A DNA stretch of 64,000 bases, taken from NCBI GenBank assembly GCA_014526335.1, contig JACTAT010000060.1, forward strand, positions 8,287,686-8,351,685, read 5' to 3'. A program made the translations under genes and the position numbers. The stretch comes from Chrysaora quinquecirrha. Taxonomy: Eukaryota > Cnidaria > Scyphozoa > Semaeostomeae > Pelagiidae. The number at the start of each line of letters is the position of its first letter. The first letter of the stretch is position 1. The notes below the pieces were generated by a model. It was not told the DNA's origin. It worked only from the letters and a program-made list of their open reading frames with translations, and did not search any database. Of the stretch, positions 55,658 to 64,000 are shown in pieces.

Positions 55658-58600
55658 AGCAAGCAAGAAAGCAACCAAGCAAGCAAGAAAAGCAAGCAAC
55701 CAAGCAAGCAAGCAAGTGAGCAAACCAACCAAACAAGCAAGCAAAACAAACAAAGCAGGCAAGCAAGCTAGGCAAGCAAGCTATTAAGTTAGGCAGAACT
55801 AAGCAAAGGAAGCAAGCAACTGAGCAAGCAAACAAGGAAAGCAAGCAAACAATCAAGCAAAGTAAGCAAACTTGCTTAAGAACCTTCGATGTCTAAATCC
55901 CCTTAAATTAAGCCCGGTTTCATTCATGCAAAATTCTTCGCGACAAGGGAAAGAGGATGCAACTTGTACCAAATGAGATGAAGTATTTATGAAGCTTACT
56001 GTTAGATGTCCTTCCTGATGACCTGGAAAGTGTTTATAAAGATAATCTGAGATAATCATCTTCAATATCGAATCTCCAAAATATTCAAGTCGTTGATTGC
56101 TGCCACTGCAAAGGAATACTAAAACAAATTAGAGATGAGTTTTAGACGCCATGAACATAGATGATAGAACATGGTGATAATCGTACTTTTCTGAAAACAT
56201 ATCAAAAAAATTCTACTTCAACCTGGGTATTCCAAATGGCCTCTCAAAAGTATTAAAGAGGGCCTTTTTATTCGAATGAGCAGAATAGACAGAACATTAT
56301 AATCAATTTCGCCCTTCGATTGCTGCCTCCTTAAGGCAAAATGGGGTTTGCTTAGGGCCTGACCAAACAACCAAACATTGTTTATCAAACATTTGAAATT
56401 TGCTTCTCATTTGACCGTTTAGCAACGTTGCAAAACATTGGACACGCAAAATTGCTTAGCAATTCTTTTGAAAAAATTCAAACACATTTCTGCTTGTCAC
56501 AACCAAAAATTTTTAATGGGCAATATTTAGCGTCGTGGCCGAACGGTCAAACTTTTTGTTTGACAAGCATTCTCTATAGATGTTTGTCGAAAAATGTTTG
56601 ATCGTTTAGCCAGGGCCTTAAAACATTTGAAACTTCCTTGTCAAGCAAAATGTTTTACTGTTTGACTATGTCGGAAAACAATGTTAGTCAAATATTTTTT
56701 GCACAAACAACGCGCAACTAATTCTGCTCATGCCTTACAAGTAGTGTTTGGCGACGTGGCTAAACGTTCAAACATTTTGTTTGACAAGCAAATTTCGTAG
56801 ATGTTTAACGAAAAATGTTTGATGGTCCTAGCCAGAGCCTAACATTTGAAACTTCCTTGTCAAGCAAAATGTTTCACTGTTTGACTATGTCGGAAAACAA
56901 TGTTAGTCAAATATTTTTTGCACAAACAACGCGCAACTAATTCTGCTCATGCCTTACAAGTAGTGTTTGGCGACGTGGCTAAACGTTCAAACATTTTGTT
57001 TGACAAGCAAATTTCGTAGATGTTTAACGAAAAATGTTTGATGGTCCTAGCCAGAGCCTAACATTTGAAACTTCCTTGTCAAGCAAAATGTTTCACTGTT
57101 TGACTATGTTGGAAAACAATGTTAGTCAAGCATTTTTTGCCAAAACATTGCGCAACTAATTCTGCTCATCCTTACAAGTAATGTTTTGCGACATGGGCAA
57201 ACGTTCAAACATTTTGTTTGACAAGAAAAATGTATAGATGTTTGACGAACAATGTTTGATCATTTGGCCTTACGATACGCTCCTCCCTAACCAAACTGCA
57301 TGGGCATGTATCAAGGTGTAATTTCACCTTACCCTATTACATTACTGTAACTCGACGAAGGATGCTTGAAGGCTCTTGCAAGAAGACAAATGTGGCTGAA
57401 CTCCACTCCAATCTGCTCTTCTAATTCCACAAATTTCTTAAAAAAAACAAATTGGGACAATTTCAGTAAATTAACAGAAATTCTAATGTGAGGAATAAAA
57501 GATTGCTAGAAATATCCATTCAAAGGACTAATGCTAGTTTTATATGTGAAGGTCTAAAACTGTAGGTCTATATGTATAGGTCTGTAGGTCTATATGTGTA
57601 GTGCTAAAAGGGTCTAAAACTATAAAATAATTAAATATATAATATATAAGATATACACAGCAATTTAATAATGGCTAAAATCCTGATAAAAATTTGGCCC
57701 CTCCCCCCACGAAACGTAATTAAATTCACTGCTTTAAAATCTCGCACACCCTTGCTGGAAATGCTATTGATTTCAGCGAGCAAAGTCCCTTTAGAAATCA
57801 TCAATCAATGCTCTTCGCCCCCTGAAACTAGGAAAACTGAAACTTATAAAAAAATAACAGTTTCTTTGTATCCGAAAGCCGCATGAGATAAGACGAAAAC
57901 CTTAAAGTGACATATAAAGCTGAACTGATCCACAAACATCTATCACTGAGTATGACAGATGTTGAAACAAAGATTCGAACTTACATTTAGAACAAACAAA
58001 ACCGTTTAATGATCAAAAGCTTACAAAGTTTGTTAATTTAAAGCGAGGTGGATTACAGTAATTCATTTACCTGAAGAAATTCATATTTTGATATCAAATG
58101 TCTGTCACCATTAGGCTCTTTGATCTAAAAACAAAAATTTTAAATTATAATATTAAAAATTTTAACTCTTCAATCATGATAGCATATAAATTCTTAAAGA
58201 CACGTTTTTCATAAGCTACATCTTTGTTGGTTAATGTGTTATTATCGTTGTGAAATTGCGATAAACAGCGGAAACATTTTCGGGCATACTTAAAAGCTTT
58301 TTTCGTCTGACACTCCCAAGAGAAAACAATCCTCGTTGTAATTTTCCGCACACTCTGGATGATCCATGGCAGAATCATGTTTAAGGGTGGGTTGTTGCCT
58401 AGAGTTGCGGGGTGGTTGCTCCCTTTGCCGAAAGTTGTGGTTACAGTGCGCTTTTCTTTCTGATTGGTGCTTTTCGAGCCGCATCTGGGTAGATATTCCG
58501 CCTTAGTCTATTGTTTCGGTCTGTTTCTGACGTTCATACTCTGAGGAGTGTCAGACGAAAAAAGCTTTTGAGTATGCCCGAAAATGTTTCCGCTGTTTAT

Positions 58601-59711
58601 CGCAATTTTAAAGACTATTCACTTATTATCGTTGTGTTCAATTTGCTTTTGAAGGCACTGTTGTGAATAAATATCATAAACATTTACCCCTTGATGCTTA
58701 ATTACAACTCTTCTTTCTAAACTGCAAAGACTCATCTGAAATCCAGAGCTTTGGAACACGAAAACACTACCGCAAATCCTCGAATCGCCCCCCTCGAATC
58801 ACCCTAGAGCGAGAAAGAGTTAATAAGCCCCCGAATAAACTCCGAATGTTGGTGTTAGCCTTTTGAGTCCATATTAGTACTTTATCGAGTTGTGACAGAA
58901 AAATGCACCCTCTAACTCGATGATAAATCATACTTTTGTGAAAACATTATAAGCCCCTCGTTTCAGCCCCCACCTCGAATAAGCTCCAAAATAATGAAAA
59001 ATAATTATGCCCCAGGAGGCTATTTTGAGGATATACAGTATCAATGAAAGGCTTTTGGAGAGTCATACTATGCTACATATACAAAGAAAGCAAGGCACTT
59101 AAACAATACCTACCTGTAGTTCGTGTTTGGGAATGTTCCTCCAAATTTCACGCAAATCCTGTCAATACAATAGAATAAATTTAGAAATTGAAATTTTGGT
59201 AGTACTTTAATCAGGGTTTAAAAGTTTAGGGTGCTGGGGAGGTGGTGGTAGAGGGGGACTGCAGCCCCCAGCAATGCACGAGGTAGACTGGCTACACCAG
59301 TCCCTCTCCTCGCTATAATTGCTGTTGTTGTTATTCAAGACAGCTCAGGAAGAGTCTGTTATTAACGACCTAGACTTATTACCTGAGTCCCAGTTATCGC
59401 TCATGAGACCGAGGCCAACACTAAAATGAGATCGCTCAAACTGGTAGTTGTAGCGGGGTAGTTGTTGTGGTAGAGGAGGAGGAGCGGAAACTAACGACTC
59501 AAGCAATAAGTCTATTAACGCTCTATCAGTTCTAAGGAGCAAAACAGAGACTTGTGTAGCGAGTCTATGCATGCGGCCCATTTTTTCGGGGAAATTATTC
59601 GAATGATGGCCTACAAATAAAAAAGAGCGAACAACAATACCTGCTCAGGGAATAAAAGGCTGCAAACTAAATTTTCTGCTTCCTCATAACCTCCGTCAAG
59701 ATAAACCGCAC
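51008..59711 (-). CDS. DROSHA: DROSHA ribonuclease III, C-terminal half
   Basis: Thirteen exons, all in phase: 59641-59711, 59114-59158, 58071-58124, 57333-57436, 56000-56105, 55362-55454, 54467-54515, 54293-54375, 53481-53584, 53169-53212, 53036-53084, 51897-51943, 51008-51156. The 5' exons lie beyond the right edge. Order: end of the first RNase III domain (GAVYLDGGYEEAENL, DLREIWRN), the second RNase III domain with signature NQRLEYFGDSILKM and catalytic Asp/Glu in LADTFEAFLAAVYVDKGLEY, then the dsRNA-binding domain (DPKSYLQQCC, AAVYFKCKRIGTGIA, IQGAEMAAAEDALQ) and a basic tail (YFGQIERQKRGVSKIYEHL). Drosha with Pasha/DGCR8 cuts primary microRNA transcripts in the nucleus. No frame breaks were found. 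The intron upstream of 59711 carries the 3.6-kb foldback transposon. Confidence 0.96.
51988..52149. mobile_element. 162-bp MITE with 6-bp target duplication
   Basis: GAGGCCCCATTAGGGGTTAG at the left and TACCCTAACGGGGCCTC at the right are inverted repeats. ATTTAA flanks both ends (51982-51987 and 52150-52155). The interior repeats CATATCCC words. In a DROSHA intron. Confidence 0.88.
52255..52690. repeat. AGAAGACAAT decanucleotide array
   Basis: Dozens of imperfect AGAAGACAAT or AAGACAATAG units in a DROSHA intron. The hydrophobic - strand frame over it is compositional. Confidence 0.92.
54637..55081. mobile_element. palindromic AAACATT MITE, double-length copy
   Basis: TAGGCCCTGGTCAAACGATC at the left and TTTGATGGTTTGGCCGAGCC at the right. 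A second near-terminal word (CAGCGTTTGATCCTTTGAGG) at about 54850 suggests two copies joined. In a DROSHA intron. Confidence 0.8.
55603..55870. repeat. AAGC tetranucleotide microsatellite
   Basis: CAAGCAAGCAAGC runs with AAAGCAAG and AACC variants in a DROSHA intron; both strands stay open across it. Confidence 0.93.
56354..56619. mobile_element. palindromic AAACATT MITE, copy
   Basis: AGGGCCTGACCAAACAACCA at the left, TTTGATCGTTTAGCCAGGGC at the right. Joined directly to the tandem array 56622-57270. In a DROSHA intron. Confidence 0.85.
56622..57270. repeat. three tandem 219-bp MITE-derived units
   Basis: AACATTTGAAACTTCCTTGT starts units at 56622, 56841 and 57060, exactly 219 bp apart. 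The first two are nearly identical; the third is more diverged and ends in the family terminus TTTGATCATTTGGCC. Each unit is an AAACATT MITE lacking its left end, so the family has expanded in tandem. Confidence 0.9.
58253..58608. mobile_element. hairpin MITE with ~60-bp inverted ends
   Basis: AAATTGCGATAAACAGCGGA and AACATTTTCGGGCATAC at the left recur in inverse at the right (GTATGCCCGAAAATGTT, CCGCTGTTTATCGCAATTT). TTATTATCGTTGTG occurs just left (58239-58252) and again at 58623-58636, a possible 14-bp target duplication. In a DROSHA intron. Confidence 0.87.
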
Positions 59712-59809
59712 CTGAAAATAAAAGTTAAATCCAAGTCACATTAACATTGTAGAGTGGACTTTCTATTAGTTGCCTAAATGTCACCCCCCTACGGAAGCCG
59801 ATATGTGCC

Positions 59810-60118
59810 ATACAAAGTTTATTACAATGCATACAAAGTTTATTTGAGTGCATACAAAGTTTATTTGAATGCATACAAAGTTTATTTGAATGCATACAAA
59901 GTTTATTGGAATGCATACATAGTTTATTGTAACGTATACAAAGTTTATTACAATGCATGCAAAGTATATTGGAATGCATACAAAGTTTATTGTAACGTAT
60001 ATACAAAGTTTACTACAATGCATACAAACTTTACTGTGACGAATACAAAGTTTGTTGGAATGCATACAAAGTTTATTAGAATGCATTTACAAGCTTTAGT
60101 AGAATGCATACAAAGTTT
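59810..60118. repeat. left 21-bp tandem array of the foldback element
   Basis: Units of TTTATTGCAATGCATACAAAG type. Read on the - strand each carries AATAAA and ATGCAT. About 15 units, with GTAACGTATAC and GTGACGAATAC variants also found on the right arm. Confidence 0.93.
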
Positions 60119-60385
60119 ATTCTGTTCTACGCGTACCCGAGGCTAGGTAGACTTGCAGTGGAGGCTAGGCTTATTATTTCCGGCCACAACCACACACCAC
60201 AAACCACACATGTCGCCGTGGGTTCAAGTGCTGTACACCTTCTGCTGTTCTGTCTTGAAAAATGGTTCTTTCGTGCAGCCATTGCAAGAGAATCTGCTCT
60301 CAATCCTGGCTTTATTGTTCAGGATGTGGGAGAAATCTACAAAATAGCTCAACTAGGGATCAAATGAGCCAAGCCAATGCCACAT

Positions 60386-61169
60386 TCAATAGGGGCATCC
60401 TTTAATTTCTTTCATACAGTTAAGGTAAAGTTGTGCAGGAACAGAGGGCAAATTATTCGACTTGACAACTTTCAACCACAAAATTTTTCTGCTGTAGCCA
60501 TCAATCGCCCCATGGATGGGGAATCCATAGGGCTTCAGTTTGTCGTAACCTCAAGATATAAAGGTAAAACTGGTCAACAACATTAAGAAAGGATTATTAA
60601 CAAAAGTATTGAAGGATTATTAACCTGATTTAGAAATAATTATTAACATAGGTTCAAAGGTCATAAACAGCAAAGCAGATACAAACAGAATTTTTTTTGC
60701 AAATTAATTGCGATTGCATTTGCAACACCATGGTGATGGTACTCTACTCCTACTCACCATCAACATGCCAGCTGAAGTTTGGCCCATATGCTAGGTATCG
60801 TCTTCGTATTAGTCTCCTCTGTTGTCTTAAATTAGAAGCTTCAGGGTCTATCTCTCGTAAAATATTTGCTACTGAATCTCTTGGAACAATAAGGTGGTAC
60901 TTTAGACGAAGCATATGCCACATGGACCTGTAACCACGAAGGTATCCAGCGGAATCCATAACTTCCTGTACGATTCTCTGACGGGCAATATTTAGGTCTA
61001 CGTTATTACCACGACGCCTCAGGTTCAGTTTCTCTAACTTTCTCATTAATGTACGAAGACTAATCTCTATGCCGTGGTTATTTCTCAAAAGCGCCAAAAT
61101 TGTTCTATACTGAAAACCCGCATAAAAATATCGCTGCAAGATATGATCAGCATCCTCTTCGTCCGCCAT
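60386..61169 (-). pseudogene. integrase-type (DDE) transposase, two exons, truncated
   Basis: Exon 60758-61169 starts MADEEDADHILQRYFYAG and runs through a helix-turn-helix-like region (LRTLMRKLEKLNLRRRG) and YRSMWHMLRLKYHLIVPR to GPNFSWHVD, where a consensus donor GGTGAGT follows. The frame resumes after an acceptor at 60549 with GYDKLKPYGFPIHGAIDGYS, then RKILWLKVVKSNN. The first two catalytic aspartates (HVDGYD and AIDGYS) are visible. The frame ends at 60386 after MKEIKGCPY, before the third acidic residue, so the enzyme as read is inactive; a one-base loss there is possible. The fold is the retroviral-integrase/IS3 type. Confidence 0.85.
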
Positions 61170-61225
61170 GTTTACGGAAAGAGAGAAGGAGGTTGGGTTG
61201 AGCCGTGCCGTGGCCCTCCCAATAA

Positions 61226-63386
61226 ACTTTGTATGCATTCCAACAAACTTTGTATGCATTCTAATAAACTTTGTATTCGTAACAATAAAGTTTGTATGCA
61301 TTGTAATAAATTTTGTATATACATTGTAATAAACTTTGTATACGTTACAATAAACTTTGTATGCATTGCAATAAACTTTGTATACGTTACAATAAACTTT
61401 GTATACGTTACAATAAATTTTGTATGCATTCAAATAAACTTTGTATGCATTCGAATAAACTTTGTATGCATTCCAATAAACTTTGTATGCATTGTAATAA
61501 ACTTTGTATATACATTACAATAAACTTTGTATGCATTGTAATAAACTTTGTATGCATTGTAATAAACTTTGTATACGTTACAATAAATTTTGTATGCATT
61601 CCAATAAACTTTGTATGCATTCAAATAAACTTTGTATGCATTCAAATAAACTTTGTATGCATTCAAATAAACTTTGTATGCATTCTAATAAACTTTGTAT
61701 TCGTAACAATAAAGTTTGTATGCATTGTAATAAACTTTGTATGCATTGTAATAAACTTTGTATACGTTACAATAAACTTTGTATACGTTACAATAAATTT
61801 TGTATGCATTCAAATAAACTTTGTATGCATTCAAATAAACTTTGTATGCATTCAAATAAACTTTGTATGCATTCTAATAAACTTTGTATTCGTAACAATA
61901 AAGTTTGTATGCATTGTAATAAATTTTGTATATACATTACAATAAACTTTGTATGCATTGTAATAAACTTTGTATGCATTCCAATAAACTTTGTATGCAT
62001 TGTAATAAACTTTGTATTCGTAACAATAAAGTTTGTATGCATTGTAATAAATTTTGTATATACATTACAATAAACTTTGTATGCATTGTAATAAACTTTG
62101 TATTCGTAACAATAAAGTTTGTATGCATTGTAATAAATTTTGTATATACATTACAATAAACTTTGTATGCATTGTAATAAACTTTGTATGCATTGTAATA
62201 AACTTTGTATGCATTGTAATAAACTTTGTATGCATTGTAATAAACTTTGTATGCATTCCAATAAACTTTGTATGCATTGTAATAAACTTTGTATTCGTAA
62301 CAATAAAGTTTGTATGCATTGTAATAAATTTTGTATATACATTACAATAAACTTTGTATGCATTGTAATAAACTTTGTATGCATTCCAATAAACTTTGTA
62401 TGCATTGTAATAAACTTTGTATTCGTAACAATAAAGTTTGTATGCATTGTAATAAATTTTGTATATACATTACAATAAACTTTGTATGCATTGTAATAAA
62501 CTTTGTATGCATTGTAATAAACTTTGTATGCATTGTAATAAACTTTGTATGCATTCCAATAAACTTTGTATGCATTGTAATAAACTTTGTATTCGTAACA
62601 ATAAAGTTTGTATGCATTGTAATAAATTTTGTATATACATTACAATAAACTTTGTATGCATTGTAATAAACTTTGTATGCATTGTAATAAACTTTGTATA
62701 CGTTACAATAAATTTTGTATGCATTCCAATAAACTTTGTATGCATTCAAATAAACTTTGTATGCATTCAAATAAACTTTGTATGCATTCAAATAAACTTT
62801 GTATGCATTCTAATAAACTTTGTATTCGTAACAATAAAGTTTGTATGCATTGTAATAAACTTTGTATGCATTGTAATAAACTTTGTATACGTTACAATAA
62901 ACTTTGTATACGTTACAATAAATTTTGTAAATAAACTTTGTATGCATTCAAATAAACTTTGTATGCATTGTAATAAACTTTGTATGCATTGTAATAAACT
63001 TTGTATGCATTGTAATAAACTTTGTATGCATTGTAATAAACTTTGTATGCATTCCAATAAACTTTGTATGCATTGTAATAAACTTTGTATGCATTGTAAT
63101 AAACTTTGTATGCATTCAAATAAACTTTGTATGCATTGTAATAAACTTTGTATTCGTAACAATAAAGTTTGTATGCATTGTAATAAATTTTGTATATACA
63201 TTACAATAAACTTTGTATGCATTGTAATAAACTTTGTATGCATTGTAATAAACTTTGTATGCATTGTAATAAACTTTGTATGCATTGTAATAAACTTTGT
63301 ATGCATTCCAATAAACTTTGTATGCATTGTAATAAACTTTGTATGCATTCCAATAAACTTTGTATGCATTGTAATAAACTTTGTAT
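61226..63386. repeat. right 21-bp tandem array of the foldback element
   Basis: About 100 units of AATAAACTTTGTATGCATTSY type. Variants GTATACGTTAC, GTATTCGTAACAATAAAG and GTATATACATTAC recur in a fixed order, giving higher-order repeats (TATTCGTAACAATAAAG starts near 61273, 61708, 61887, 62017, 62102, 62292, 62420, 62590, 62822 and 63149). The 21-bp unit keeps all frames open; frames up to 320 codons are artefacts. Confidence 0.95.
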
Positions 63387-63525
63387 GGCACATATCGGCT
63401 TCCGTACCCCCCTCTAGATAAGTAGTTTTTAAAAGGTCTTTCAACCCCTCTGCTCCAGCCAGGACCCCGAGGTTATTAAAATCTAGGGGGTTCATGTTAT
63501 GCATTAATCATTGGAGTTCAAGCAA

Positions 63526-63642
63526 GGCTACGTCTACAGGATACGTTTTCAAAAAATTGCGTTTTCAAGTTAATGAGAACGTATCAAACGTTTTGCGTCT
63601 ACACGAGCGTTATTAGAAAACATATCGGTGTAGACGGGGCCT
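63526..63642. mobile_element. short MITE with GTCTACA inverted ends
   Basis: AGGCTACGTCTACAGGATAC with GTTTTC at the left, and GAAAACATATCGGTGTAGAC with GGGGCC at the right. Confidence 0.75.
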
Positions 63643-64000
63643 AAGAATGTAGAGCAAGAACCACTGAGGAGGAGTTATTATCTCTGCGTCATATGGGTTG
63701 CTGATGTTGATAGTACTTTTTTCAAATAAAAAGAGGACGACGGTTGGATAAGTGTCCTTCTCTTGAGTTCGGGGATATAAGGAAATTAGACACCTGAGGG
63801 GCACCTGATAATAGCATTATTAAAGTACTTGGTACTAGGTGAGGAAAGGGGCAAAAAAAGAGAAACGGATTTCTGTTTTCTGTTGAAATTAATGAAGCTG
63901 TCTTTAGTACGTCACATGGAAATCCAAAACGAGGCTTTTACATACTCTTTCCCAATCTACCTTACTAAGTTACCAATACCTGTACATCAAATGATATCAA

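Larger units (their letters stand above)
59788..63408. mobile_element. foldback-type DNA transposon with transposase (IS3EU-like)
   Basis: Terminal inverted repeats TACGGAAGCCGATATGTGCC and GGCACATATCGGCTTCCGTA are perfect over 20 bp. They are flanked by CCCCCC on both sides (or, reading the ends as ACGG/CCGT, by the 8-bp repeat ACCCCCCT). Inside each terminus is a tandem array of a 21-bp unit in opposite orientation: about 15 units on the left (59810-60118), about 100 on the right (61226-63386). The central 1.1 kb encodes an integrase-type transposase on the - strand. TAC...GTA ends with 6-bp duplications fit IS3EU as I remember the class; this is tentative. It lies in the DROSHA intron upstream of 59711. 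Confidence 0.92.

Noticed and set aside
55520..55856. Leu/Cys/Ala-rich hydrophobic frames
   Set aside because: AAGC microsatellite read on the - strand; the same artefact occurs at 42722-42948.
60104..60367. 87-codon + strand frame inside the foldback element
   Set aside because: No recognisable product; it starts in the tandem array and lies antisense to the region downstream of the transposase. It could be element sequence, but coding cannot be supported.
61313..63421. Long frames of up to 320 codons (Lys-Leu-Cys-Met-His type and Phe-Val-Cys-Ile type)
   Set aside because: They are translations of the 21-bp tandem array, open in several frames on both strands because 21 is a multiple of three. 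There is no start context or homology.

Overview
This is eukaryotic nuclear DNA: every recognisable gene is split by GT-AG introns, the sequence is AT-rich, and introns and spacers are packed with short transposons. The gene set (CDK9, NIT1, TYW3, SARDH, a folate-hydrolase-type peptidase, a Cys-loop receptor, DROSHA) is animal. The protein divergence and the repeat types (tRNA-derived SINEs, IS3EU-like and foldback elements) best fit an anthozoan cnidarian such as a coral or sea anemone; that placement is inference.

Layout, left to right: the last two exons of a CREC-family EF-hand protein (+, 442-1872); CDK9 (+, 2617-4365); NIT1 (-, 4652-9415), tail to tail with CDK9; TYW3 (-, 10431-12414); SARDH (-, 13275-24664); a glutamate carboxypeptidase II / NAALADase homologue (-, 26891-40117); a nicotinic-type Cys-loop receptor (+, 42350-50142); and the 3' half of DROSHA (-, 51008-59711, continuing past the right edge). 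The genes have unrelated housekeeping or neuronal roles; nothing suggests an operon or pathway cluster.

The accessory DNA is the most unusual part. (1) A 3.6-kb foldback-type DNA transposon (59788-63408) in a DROSHA intron has inverted arms made almost wholly of 21-bp tandem units. It flanks an intron-containing but broken integrase-type transposase. Each 21-bp unit carries an outward-facing AATAAA. (2) An unrelated 1.9-kb foldback element (37048-38965) sits in the peptidase's first intron. (3) A 3.7-kb composite element in the receptor's last intron has 560-bp inverted arms around a decayed non-LTR reverse transcriptase with a restriction-like endonuclease; one arm contains a MITE whose empty site survives in the other arm. 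(4) There are several multi-copy families: a tRNA-derived SINE (five copies), a palindromic AAACATT-rich MITE (about nine), and a family sharing the terminus CTTATAAAAAAA-CGTGT. (5) Several minisatellites are present, including a 148/159-bp array with higher-order structure.

Conserved exons of CDK9, NIT1, SARDH and the peptidase each contain single-base deletions, mostly in homopolymers, in otherwise well-preserved genes. This looks like consensus error from long-read assembly rather than gene death, and reading frames should be read with that in mind. Family assignments rest on recognising protein motifs by eye; no database search was run.
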